In this document: positions 28,167 through 36,181 of the stretch, piece after piece
Position numbering within the stretch: the first letter of the stretch is position 1
Layout of the letters: every line of letters starts with the position of its first letter
Source of the DNA: Nitrospiraceae bacterium
GTDB taxonomy: Bacteria > Nitrospirota > Nitrospiria > Nitrospirales > UBA2166
DNA length: 64,000 bases
Direction: 5' to 3'
Assembly (NCBI GenBank): GCA_002726235.1
Contig: PBSN01000008.1
Location: 371,390-435,389 of the forward strand
Notes under the pieces: model-generated
Told to the model about the DNA's origin: nothing
The model's database searches: none
What the model saw: only the letters and a program-made list of their open reading frames with translations
Position numbers and translations under genes: made by a program

Positions 28167-28208
28167 AAAAAAAGGGGGAGAAGATTTCTTCTCCCCCCCC
28201 CTTTTTTT
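28167..28208. terminator. Strong bidirectional intrinsic terminator
   Basis: A nearly perfect palindrome: a run of seven A, then a GC-rich stem GGGGGAGAAGA paired with TCTTCTCCCCC around two T, then seven T. It lies 32 bases after the stop of the downstream-most single-haem cytochrome on the minus strand. It should separate the three SoxA-like cytochromes from the genes that follow. Confidence 0.9.
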
Positions 28209-28239
28209 CTAGCACTCAGTTGAAACAGGAAACGCGATC

Positions 28240-28884
28240 TTACATGGCACCTGCAACCGGACCAGCCGGTAGAATTTTCTTGGCACCTGGTTTCCACTTC
28301 TTCCCTTTGCTAAAAGACGAGATATAGTTCGCAAGATCGACTGAGGCCTGAGTGTTTTGATCAATCCATTGGCCTTTGTTGAACGCCGAAATGCACATAT
28401 TGTTCATAGCCGGAAGGTTCACCATAAACCCACGACGCGGCCCGCGTGGCTTCGGAAAGCTTACCGCAGCGCCTTTGAGGGTCGGAATCGACAATTTCGG
28501 ACGAAACACGAATCCACCGGGTTTAATGACCTCAGTTGTAGCTGCCCCACCAATTGATCCTCCACCTTCATGACAACTCGCACAACTTTGTCCGGCATTC
28601 CCATTACCAAGCGTTGGATCGTGATAGATCTTCTTGCCTCGCTCCAACGAAGCTTCCATGGTATCTGGGGCGCTATTTTGCATTGCCTTCATTAACTCAG
28701 CCACCTCTGCATCCGACAAATACGGATCCGCCATCATTCTGATATCTATGGGCTTAGCGTTGGCTAATTTCGCTTCCATTGAATCGGCCCCAATTCCTTT
28801 ACCGGCACCAGCCGTTGTACCTCCACCTGCACATGACGCGAAAGCAAACAGAGGTATGGCTAAGAGACTGATATATCGTTTCAT
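28240..28884 (-). CDS. SoxA-domain-like single-haem cytochrome (copy 3)
   Basis: A 214-residue exported cytochrome with a lipobox-like N-terminus (LFAFASC). The haem site is GQSCASCHEGGGSIGGA. Further on are IPTLKGAAVSFPKPRGP and MNNMCISAF, then DLANYISSFSKGKKW. The spacing and the late Cys resemble the catalytic half of SoxA, where a Cys persulfide ligates the haem. It is the last of three tandem paralogues and ends at the strong terminator. The SoxA link is motif-based inference. Confidence 0.85.
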   Translation of the reverse strand: MKRYISLLAIPLFAFASCAGGGTTAGAGKGIGADSMEAKLANAKPIDIRMMADPYLSDAEVAELMKAMQNSAPDTMEASLERGKKIYHDPTLGNGNAGQSCASCHEGGGSIGGAATTEVIKPGGFVFRPKLSIPTLKGAAVSFPKPRGPRRGFMVNLPAMNNMCISAFNKGQWIDQNTQASVDLANYISSFSKGKKWKPGAKKILPAGPVAGAM

Positions 28885-28941
28885 TTCATCCTCCCATTGT
28901 CAGAGATCCTTAAGAACCTCATACCATTACCACATCTTTGC

Positions 28942-29478
28942 TTATGGCAAGGTTGGCTTACCACCCGGCTCATACCGCTTTCCTTTGCTCAAACTGGCAA
29001 CATAGGACTCAAGATCAATCGCCTGGTGAGAATTTCTGTTTAAAGGTTTCCCCTTCAAAAATGTCATCAGGCACATGTTGTTCATGCCAGCGAGGTCAGT
29101 GACGACCTTCATCGGACCTCGCACGGCCGGAAAATGCGCAGCAGCACCCTTCAGGGTAGGAATGGCCACCTGCATGGCCTGTCCTTTCCACTTCATCTCT
29201 GTCGCACCCCCAACCGATCCACCACCTTCATGGCAACTCGCACAACTTTGCCCAGTGGTGTTATGCCCTAGCTTTGGATCATTGAACATTTTATTACCGG
29301 CTTTAACAGAATCCTTTAATGTCACGATGTCCATGTCAGCCATGGTACCCATCCCAACCATGCCGGTTTCCGGTGACAACAACTTCATCCCCGGAAGAGA
29401 CGCTGCTCCAGCATACGTAACCACCCCGAGCAATATCGCGACGCTCCCCAAAAGCAAAATAACTTTTGCCATTTTCAT
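28942..29478 (-). CDS. SoxA-domain-like single-haem cytochrome (copy 2)
   Basis: A 178-residue exported paralogue. The N-terminal hydrophobic stretch is VILLLGSVAILLGVVTYAGA. The haem site is GQSCASCHEGGGSVGGA, followed by IPTLKGAAAHFPAVRGP, the conserved MNNMCLMTF with a fifth-position Cys, and DLESYVASLSKGKRY. It has no lipobox. It lies 57 bases before copy 3 and 24 bases after copy 1. Confidence 0.88.
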   Translation of the reverse strand: MKMAKVILLLGSVAILLGVVTYAGAASLPGMKLLSPETGMVGMGTMADMDIVTLKDSVKAGNKMFNDPKLGHNTTGQSCASCHEGGGSVGGATEMKWKGQAMQVAIPTLKGAAAHFPAVRGPMKVVTDLAGMNNMCLMTFLKGKPLNRNSHQAIDLESYVASLSKGKRYEPGGKPTLP

Positions 29479-29502
29479 CGCATTCCCCCTTAGGTTGGTA
29501 GA

Positions 29503-30072
29503 TTACATCGCCCCAGGAATTGGAGTCGGGACGATCTTTTTTCCGCCAATTTTATACCGTTTTCCCTTGCTGAGAGACCCTATATAAGTCTGAAGATCGA
29601 CAGCCGGCCGCATGTTTTTGTTCAACGGCAAGCCCTTCATGAAGGTCATAATGCACATGTTATTCATGTCCCCAAGATCAGCAATCCGCTTCATCGGACC
29701 ACGAATAGCGGGGAAATTCACCGCAGCGCCTTTCAAGGTTGGAATGGCAACCATCATTTTCATGCCCTTCCAATTCATTTCCGCAGCGCCGCCGACCGAT
29801 CCACCACCACTATGACAGGTTGCGCAAGACTGGCCCGTCTCGTTCTTACCCAACTTGGGGTTATTGAACATCTTTTCCCCACGCATTAACGAAGCTTCAA
29901 GGGTGTCTGGCTTCATGTTCATCATCATTTCTTTCATCTTCATGACTTTCTCTTTCGGGATATATGGGTCCGGCATTGCCCCCTTCATACCCTCGCCGGC
30001 TATCGCATACAGCGACACCCCAAAGACTGCAACCGCAATCGCGGCACTGATCAAAACTACTTTCTTACTCAT
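29503..30072 (-). CDS. SoxA-domain-like single-haem cytochrome (copy 1)
   Basis: A 189-residue exported paralogue, first of the three. The signal is VVLISAAIAVAVFGVSLYAIA. The mature part is unusually rich in Met and Lys (VMKMKEMMMNMKPD). Haem site GQSCATCHSGGGSVGGA, then IPTLKGAAVNFPAIRGP, MNNMCIMTF and DLQTYIGSLSKGKRY. The Cys of MNNMC lies 54 residues after the second haem Cys. ATG 30072 follows GGGAGGACGTCAGCTG. A promoter-like region lies about 120-150 bases upstream. Confidence 0.88.
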   Translation of the reverse strand: MSKKVVLISAAIAVAVFGVSLYAIAGEGMKGAMPDPYIPKEKVMKMKEMMMNMKPDTLEASLMRGEKMFNNPKLGKNETGQSCATCHSGGGSVGGAAEMNWKGMKMMVAIPTLKGAAVNFPAIRGPMKRIADLGDMNNMCIMTFMKGLPLNKNMRPAVDLQTYIGSLSKGKRYKIGGKKIVPTPIPGAM

Positions 30073-30169
30073 CAGCTGACGTCCTCCCTTCTTGATCCTG
30101 AATTAATTGAACACAAATCTCTACCAATTTACGTCACACCAGAGTGTAGCAACGCTCACGCAACATCAT

Positions 30170-30223
30170 ATATCATTAGTGATATAGCACACAAAAGTAC
30201 CACACGAAATTCAGGCTTGTCAA
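30170..30223 (-). promoter_or_regulatory. Candidate promoter with palindromic operator for the cytochrome array
   Basis: On the minus strand a perfect TTGACA (30223-30218) is followed after 18 bases by TACTTT (30199-30194). Just downstream is the palindrome ATATCATTAGTGATAT (30170-30185). The arrangement suits a repressor site overlapping the transcription start. The -10 match is weak, so this is a candidate only. Confidence 0.35.
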
Positions 30224-30412
30224 GAAATGAATATCCTTCCTCAAAATTCACAAATCGTTGTGAAATCACTGCTTTTTATCATCTTTTCATCATCGGAAGT
30301 ATCCATTCTAGGCACTTCTACCAAGCTTGAAATGCCGACAATTACCACCCAGCAATAACAACACCACTTTGCATGTCCATAGCGTTTCCTTTATCATCAG
30401 TTATCATCAGTC
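30224..30412. other. Divergent intergenic region before the sigma factor
   Basis: AT-rich region with no supported gene. A perfect tandem repeat TTATCATCAG lies at 30391-30400 and 30401-30410, immediately before the sigma-factor frame opens. Confidence 0.5.
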
Positions 30413-30499
30413 GTGCGCCATCTCGCAAGACATTGGGGACGGTCGCACCTTTTCCTTTACAGCCCTTATCCTTACTCACAAACAACTAGGCACATCCCA

Positions 30500-31375
30500 T
30501 TGAAAGATACGGATACAAGCACCTCTCTTCTCCATTATAGCCCCCTCCAGCAATACCTTGCAGAGGTGCGCCGATATCCACTTTTGACACGAGAGAAGGA
30601 AGCGCGGCTTATCAACGAGTACCGCGAATTTGGAAACCGCGACTCAGGAATTCAGCTAATTCTAGCAAATTTACGCTTGGTCGTCTCAATTGCCGGTCCC
30701 TACGCCCGTCCTGGAATGGAACAGCTTGACCTCATACAAGAAGGCAATATCGGATTGCTACAAGCCCTCAAACGCTATGACCCGTCAAAGGGCACGCGGT
30801 TTGGATCCTATGCGGCATGGTGGATTCGAGCCTATATCTTACGATATGTGGTCGCAAACTTTCGTTTGGTTAAACTTGGAACCACGCAGGATCAGCGAAA
30901 GCTCTTCTATAACTTGAAGAAAGAGCGGCAAAAGCTTGAATTGCAAGGGTTTGTTCCAGACACAAAACTTCTTGCCGACCGCTTGAGCGTGCGCGAGAGG
31001 GATATATGGCAAATGGAACAACGTCTCGGAAATCGGGAAATTCCACTGCACCAACCACTCGGAAATGATTCCGAGCAGACGCTTCTCGACATCCTCCCTT
31101 CCGCAGAAGAGCAGATCGACAAAAAACTTGCGGAAAAGGAACTCAAGGCGTTGTTTCGGAAAACGTTACGCGAATTTACTGAAACTCTTAACGATCGAGA
31201 GCGCTTTATCATGACACATCGCATTCTCTCCGAATCTCCGGTCACACTGGAAGAGCTTGGAAAACGGTTTGGGGTAACAAAAGAAAGGAGCCGCCAATTG
31301 CAAAATAGGATTATCGAGAAACTTCGCGACTTTGCAAAAGACAGAATTAAGGACTTTGGGCAACTCAGTTTTTAG
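30500..31375 (+). CDS. RpoH-like RNA polymerase sigma factor
   Basis: An alternative sigma factor of the sigma-70 family, closest in layout to RpoH (sigma-32). Region 2 shows LVVSIAGPYARPGMEQLDLI, QEGNIGLLQALKRYDPSKGT and FGSYAAWWIRAYILRYVV. Region 4 ends VTLEELGKRFGVTKERSRQL. About 291 residues from TTG 30500, which fits RpoH length; the frame is also open from GTG 30413. Region 1.1 is missing. It is divergent from the SoxA-like cytochromes and could control them or the envelope genes, but the sequence does not show targets. Confidence 0.88.
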   Translation: MKDTDTSTSLLHYSPLQQYLAEVRRYPLLTREKEARLINEYREFGNRDSGIQLILANLRLVVSIAGPYARPGMEQLDLIQEGNIGLLQALKRYDPSKGTRFGSYAAWWIRAYILRYVVANFRLVKLGTTQDQRKLFYNLKKERQKLELQGFVPDTKLLADRLSVRERDIWQMEQRLGNREIPLHQPLGNDSEQTLLDILPSAEEQIDKKLAEKELKALFRKTLREFTETLNDRERFIMTHRILSESPVTLEELGKRFGVTKERSRQLQNRIIEKLRDFAKDRIKDFGQLSF

Positions 31376-31390
31376 GGTTTAGCCTACCTC

Positions 31391-32227
31391 TCAGGCACCA
31401 GTGAAATCACCATCGCTACCACCAGTTGATGGTCCTTGGGATCCTAAATAAATCATCCCATTCTCAATGTCATCCTTCACTTGCTGAACCCCAAAGTACA
31501 TAAATTTTGCTTCGTCAGGACATTCGCGGCACAACAATAAACTCCGTCTGTCCGTTTTATGATGTCGCTGGTCTTGCTGAATCGTCTCAAGAAATTTTGA
31601 TTCATCCATCTTGATACGAAGTCCACAAAAGTCGAGTAGCCGCTGTATTTCACACATTGGATCCTGAAAATAGTCATCATAGAAGGTCACGAACATTGGA
31701 ATCCCAATGCTATGCCTAAATGCGATGTCCATATACTGCTTCCAAAGGACCATGCCGGACTGAATAGACCACCCATGCCGAGTTGCAAGTGAGTGAGCAA
31801 CATCCACAGGATTCCGAATCACTAACACCAGACGCAATGCACTAACCACACGTCTCCAAAATGGTAGCGTGAGCGTCGTTCGCGGATCTTTCCATCCCCA
31901 ATGCAATGCCCCACGACGCCCGTATGCCCGATGGAGGATGGCGACGGCCTCTTCCATTAGAAGGGGTATGTCCGACGCTCTTTCCCAGCCATTCTGCCAT
32001 TGAGAAGGTTTCATCCAAGTGCCTCCTTGGGAAGCCAAAAGACGATCGTTAAGATCCATAATTTCTCGATTTTCCCAAAAACCTAAAGGATTGTCGTCTT
32101 GGGGATCTAAGAATCGTTCTGGATCACCAAGATCAAGCCCCGCACGATTGAGAAGACGAGCCACCATTGATGTTCCACTACGATGCATTCCAATGATGCA
32201 AATCGCAGATCCAGCAAGAGGTGTCAT
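31391..32227 (-). CDS. Sulfotransferase family protein
   Basis: A 278-residue PAPS-dependent sulfotransferase-fold protein. The 5'-phosphosulfate loop is GMHRSGTSMVARLLNRAG at residues 13-30, and the 3'-phosphate motif is VIRNPVDVAHSLATRHG. The segment RFLDPQDDNPLGFWENREI is typical of bacterial polysaccharide-linked members. It lies downstream of the Wzt-type ATPase gene by 32 bases, on the same strand. The acceptor is probably a glycan. Conversion between sulfotransferase and related kinase-like roles cannot be excluded. Confidence 0.85.
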   Translation of the reverse strand: MTPLAGSAICIIGMHRSGTSMVARLLNRAGLDLGDPERFLDPQDDNPLGFWENREIMDLNDRLLASQGGTWMKPSQWQNGWERASDIPLLMEEAVAILHRAYGRRGALHWGWKDPRTTLTLPFWRRVVSALRLVLVIRNPVDVAHSLATRHGWSIQSGMVLWKQYMDIAFRHSIGIPMFVTFYDDYFQDPMCEIQRLLDFCGLRIKMDESKFLETIQQDQRHHKTDRRSLLLCRECPDEAKFMYFGVQQVKDDIENGMIYLGSQGPSTGGSDGDFTGA

Positions 32228-32259
32228 ATGTCCACGGCCATGGCAGACAGAATCATCTG

Positions 32260-33579
32260 TTATCGGTTTACCTCTTCACGTGATTCGACCTTCTCCTTCA
32301 CTCTCACGGAGATGTTGGTCTCCATATAAGCCAAACCGACAAAACGCTTCGCACTGTGGACTTGAAAGACAAGAAGGTCTTTTCGCTTGTCCAACATACG
32401 AACATGGGTGCCAAGCTTCTCTGTCACACCACAGCTTAGAATATAGTTTCCTGCGTGAAACTGCGTAAGGATTGAAAAATCAATGGTCAAGACCGTACCT
32501 GCTACCTGAGGGTCTAAGGGAAAATCAGCGTTATCAGTGCTGATACCGTATACGGCAACACCAACTGGAGTGTGGATTGCCATCCCTACACTCGGCGTTG
32601 TGATATCACGATGAAAGGAAATGGTCATTGCGATCGTAACCCAGCTCCCCCTCTGCACAGCCCGACACGGCATATTTTTGTGATCGTAAAGCTCAACCTC
32701 AAGGATCTCTGCAGCACGCGAACCAAACCTATATTCCTCTCCTTCTAAGGCTGGCTGAAACCCAACATCTTCCAAGCCACGTTCACCATCATCGAGCCAA
32801 TATGCCCGAGACCCTTGTGTCAACTTCAAACGCTCGACATATTCTTCTTCCCGGCGAGACAACAACTCCCTATAGGAGTGAAAAACATTTACTGGAGGGC
32901 CTGCAGTAAGCATTGTTCCATGATCAAGTAAAATGGCTTCGTCACACACGGTTTGTATCACCTGCGCACTATGCGAAGCCAATACAATCGTTTTCCCATC
33001 CCTCTTCGCCTGTTCAAGACGCCGGAAACATCGCCGCTGAAACATGCTATCACCAACTTGAAGTGCCTCGTCGAGAATGAAGATATCAGCATCAATGTTT
33101 GCCGCAATAGCAAACGCCAGTCTAATGTACATTCCAGATGAGTAGGTCTTGACCGGTTGATCAAGAAACGTACCAATTTCCGCAAAGTCCACGATCAGAT
33201 CAAAGCGTTCTTCCATCTCAGCACGATCAATCCCAAGAATAGCGCCGTTAAGATACACATTGTCGCGTCCAGTAAACTCGGGATCAAACCCTGCGCCCAA
33301 CGCCAACAAAGCTGCGATTCTTCCCTGAAGCTGGATTGTCCCTGTTGTAGGTTGCAGAACGCCTGCGAGGAGCTGCAGCAACGTACTTTTTCCTGCTCCG
33401 TTTTGTCCAACCAAGCCAATAATTTTGCCCCGTTCGACCTCAAAAGAAATATCGCGTAACGCCCAATACTCTTCATGATAGCTTCTGCGTCGAATGGAAA
33501 ACAGTTCACGTAATCGATCCACTGGACGACGATAAAGATTGTAAGATTTGGATAAGTTGTGCACGACAACCGTGTTCAT
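32260..33579 (-). CDS. wzt: Wzt-type ABC transporter ATPase for polysaccharide export
   Basis: A 439-residue ATPase. The nucleotide-binding domain has GLVGQNGAGKSTL (Walker A, residues 56-68), TYSSGMYIRLAFAIA (signature) and DIFILDEALQVGD (Walker B). A C-terminal domain (about 250-430) resembles the Wzt carbohydrate-binding domain that reads the non-reducing end of the O-antigen, with RAAEILEVELYDHKN and VGMAIHTPVGVAVYG. It follows the permease gene by 48 bases. The presence of the C-terminal domain implies a capped polymer, for which the sulfotransferases are candidates. Confidence 0.92.
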   Translation of the reverse strand: MNTVVVHNLSKSYNLYRRPVDRLRELFSIRRRSYHEEYWALRDISFEVERGKIIGLVGQNGAGKSTLLQLLAGVLQPTTGTIQLQGRIAALLALGAGFDPEFTGRDNVYLNGAILGIDRAEMEERFDLIVDFAEIGTFLDQPVKTYSSGMYIRLAFAIAANIDADIFILDEALQVGDSMFQRRCFRRLEQAKRDGKTIVLASHSAQVIQTVCDEAILLDHGTMLTAGPPVNVFHSYRELLSRREEEYVERLKLTQGSRAYWLDDGERGLEDVGFQPALEGEEYRFGSRAAEILEVELYDHKNMPCRAVQRGSWVTIAMTISFHRDITTPSVGMAIHTPVGVAVYGISTDNADFPLDPQVAGTVLTIDFSILTQFHAGNYILSCGVTEKLGTHVRMLDKRKDLLVFQVHSAKRFVGLAYMETNISVRVKEKVESREEVNR

Positions 33580-33627
33580 CCGCTTCTCTCACCACACACT
33601 GCTGCGACAATCGCAAACTGTTTAGGT

Positions 33628-34449
33628 TTATAAAACATCGGCAAATGCGGGTTTGGATCGCATGAAAAATAGATACCCAAATGCGGCAACCATCACCATG
33701 ACACACGTCAATATGAGCAATCCTGCTATGTCTGGAACAGTCCCTTCAATGATTGCAAGTCGATAACCTTTGACCAGATGGGCCATAGGATTGATCACCA
33801 ACAGTATCTTCAACGATTCCGGAACTAGTTCGGCCGGATAAATGATAGGCGTGAGAAACATCCACATCTGGGTACCCAAGCCAATCGCATGCCCTGTATC
33901 ACGTACGAATACCCCAAGACATGCAATCGTCCAAGTTAATCCAATCGTAAACAAAAGCTGAAGACACACCAACAGCGGAACAAACACGACCGTCCACGTC
34001 AATGGTGTAAAAAATACGCCGACTACACCCAGCAATAATGTAAATCCAATCCCAAGCTGAATCATTCCGGAAAGTGATACTGATAAAGGGAGAATCTCCA
34101 CCGGAAAAATGATACGCTGCACAAAATGTGCGTTTTCTCGTATCAGCGATGCTGATCGATTCAGCGCGTCGCTAAATGTAAGCCAAGGAATCATGCCACA
34201 CAGAAAATACACTACAAAATCAGCACTTCGCCCTCCCCCGAAACGTACCTTAAGGATTGTCGAGAAGACAAATGTAAAGATAAGGATGATACAAAGTGGC
34301 GTGATGACCGCCCAGGTAAACCCCATTGTCGTCCCTTTGTATTTTCCAACAAAGTCTTTGCGAATAAAGTCCGCAATAAGGCTTCGCGACCGATAGAGAG
34401 AGAGCAACAATGTGAATTTAAGCACGGCACGCTTCCTGGCTCGCATCAC
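33628..34449 (-). CDS. wzm: Wzm-type ABC transporter permease
   Basis: An ABC-2 permease of 273 residues with six predicted helices, for export of O-antigen or other polysaccharide. The N-terminal cytosolic helix carries LIADFIRKDFVGKYKGTTMG, followed by FTWAVITPLCIILIFTFVFS and later FLTPIIYPAELVPESLK, all typical of Wzm/KpsM/TagG proteins. Start is GTG 34449 or ATG 34446. It starts 6 bases after the upstream sulfotransferase gene and pairs with the Wzt-type ATPase. Confidence 0.92.
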   Translation of the reverse strand: MMRARKRAVLKFTLLLSLYRSRSLIADFIRKDFVGKYKGTTMGFTWAVITPLCIILIFTFVFSTILKVRFGGGRSADFVVYFLCGMIPWLTFSDALNRSASLIRENAHFVQRIIFPVEILPLSVSLSGMIQLGIGFTLLLGVVGVFFTPLTWTVVFVPLLVCLQLLFTIGLTWTIACLGVFVRDTGHAIGLGTQMWMFLTPIIYPAELVPESLKILLVINPMAHLVKGYRLAIIEGTVPDIAGLLILTCVMVMVAAFGYLFFMRSKPAFADVL

Positions 34450-34455
34450 GCTGCA

Positions 34456-35277
34456 TCACGTCTCAAAAGAATAACCGGACAAAAAATCATAGGATGCCAT
34501 CTGCGCACGCACCCGCTCGATGTCGTCCTGATCCCAATCAATCTTATGGCGACTCTTGTTTGGGGAAGAAAACACAACCTGAGAACATGCCGTCGTATAG
34601 TCGTCCGGACAATTAATCCCCAAAAACTTACACAGGGTCTGTAACCACAAAACTGGGCGTTCAATCATTGCTTCATGAGGAATATCGAGCATGTCTTCGC
34701 TCGCCACTCGTCGCTTAATATCTGCCACTGTCTGATACAGTAGAAAATGCTCTTCAATAAGGCTTTGAAAATCTACCGTCCCGTGTCGCAAACGCTTCAA
34801 GTACTTGGTCGCGATATTATCGTAGGGGTTCCGAATGACATGGATCAATTTCACTGGAAGAGCAATCGTTTGCTCCAACTTCCACAGAAGTTTGGGGTCA
34901 TCACGCAAATGCAAGGTGGCTTGCTGCCCCTTCTTATCTCCAATCACACGCATCGAGGTGAAGCGGCCTTGCCATTGATTGGAAACACCGTACAAATGGC
35001 CTCCCCGCGCCCTCCCGCGCTGCACACTCAACTGAGAATTGTGGAGAATTAACTCAAAGAGATGTTGTTTTCCAATGCCGTCTTGAATATATTTCATGGC
35101 ATCAAGTTGATCGGCAATAATCACATTGGGATGAGCATCAAGCAATGCCCCAATAAGTGAGTGTCCGCTTCGTGCATAGCCAACAAACATGCAGTAGGTA
35201 GCGATGTCGTCAAAGATCGTTGAACTGTCCATCCTGCCCTGGGGAGAAATCAAATGCTGTTTTGACATCACTAGCAA
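34456..35277 (-). CDS. Sulfotransferase family protein
   Basis: A 273-residue sulfotransferase-fold protein. The PAPS loop is VGYARSGHSLIGALLDAHPN (residues 32-51), with His in place of the usual Thr. The 3'-phosphate region is HVIRNPYDNIATKYLKRLR. It is a close paralogue of the next gene upstream, sharing the RVIGDKKG motif and the D/E-rich C-terminal third. It lies directly before the exporter permease. Substrate unknown. Confidence 0.83.
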   Translation of the reverse strand: MLVMSKQHLISPQGRMDSSTIFDDIATYCMFVGYARSGHSLIGALLDAHPNVIIADQLDAMKYIQDGIGKQHLFELILHNSQLSVQRGRARGGHLYGVSNQWQGRFTSMRVIGDKKGQQATLHLRDDPKLLWKLEQTIALPVKLIHVIRNPYDNIATKYLKRLRHGTVDFQSLIEEHFLLYQTVADIKRRVASEDMLDIPHEAMIERPVLWLQTLCKFLGINCPDDYTTACSQVVFSSPNKSRHKIDWDQDDIERVRAQMASYDFLSGYSFET

Positions 35278-35326
35278 TCTAAAACAACATACTTCGATTG
35301 AAACATTCTACTGCCCGCCCTTACTA

Positions 35327-36181
35327 TCAATCATAGGAATATCCATTCAAAAAACTAAACGGTTTCATCTTCTCACAAACTATCTCAATATCTTCCGGTT
35401 CCCATTCGATATCATTTCGAGTTTTGCGAGGCGCCCGAAACACAATCTGCGAGCACTGTTCAGCATAGTCGGTCGGACACTCAATCCCCAAGAACTCACA
35501 CACGGTCTGTAAACATTGAGCCGGATCTTCAATCATCAATTCATGGTAGATTTCAAGGTATTCCTCCTCACTTAACTTACCTTTCACATCAGAAACGGTT
35601 TGACATTGGGCAAAGTGTTGTTCGATGACATGCCGAAGGTTTGCTGGTCCGCGTTGCAAACGTCTGCGATACTTAGTAGCAATATTGTCATAGGGATTTC
35701 TCACAACATGAAATATCTTCAGGGGAAGTTCAATCGTCTTGCGTAGTATTTGAAGCAGCTCGGGATTTTCTCGAAGCCGCAAACTCGACTTGCCTCCCTT
35801 TTTGTCCCCAATAACACGTAAGGTCGTATATCTCCCCTGCCACTGATCCTTGATTTCATAGCTATACCCAGTCGCTTTGCGCCCACGAAACGCGTGAGCT
35901 TTGGAATTTTCCCGCAACAGATGAAAGATCTGATATTTCGTAAAACCCGCGTGAACATACTTAAGCACATCAAGTTCATGAGCTAGGATGACATTCGGGT
36001 GTGCATCAAGCAATGCACCAAATAAAGATGTTCCGCTTCGGGCATAGCCGAGAAACATGCAGAATGTCTCAAGCTGCGTAAATTGAGCACGATGTTTTAT
36101 CCCACCATATCCCGAAAGAAGATACCCCTTTATCAACTCTAAAACACTGGACCCAATGGGATTGTGGGAGAAAAGACTCAT
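35327..36181 (-). CDS. Sulfotransferase family protein
   Basis: A 284-residue paralogue of the preceding downstream gene. The PAPS loop is LGYARSGTSLFGALLDAHPN (residues 44-63) with the normal Thr. The 3'-phosphate motif is VVRNPYDNIATKYRRRLQ. The shared RVIGDKKGGKSSLRLREN segment shows a recent duplication. Its ATG overlaps the stop of the family-2 sulfotransferase upstream (ATGA). Confidence 0.84.
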   Translation of the reverse strand: MSLFSHNPIGSSVLELIKGYLLSGYGGIKHRAQFTQLETFCMFLGYARSGTSLFGALLDAHPNVILAHELDVLKYVHAGFTKYQIFHLLRENSKAHAFRGRKATGYSYEIKDQWQGRYTTLRVIGDKKGGKSSLRLRENPELLQILRKTIELPLKIFHVVRNPYDNIATKYRRRLQRGPANLRHVIEQHFAQCQTVSDVKGKLSEEEYLEIYHELMIEDPAQCLQTVCEFLGIECPTDYAEQCSQIVFRAPRKTRNDIEWEPEDIEIVCEKMKPFSFLNGYSYD

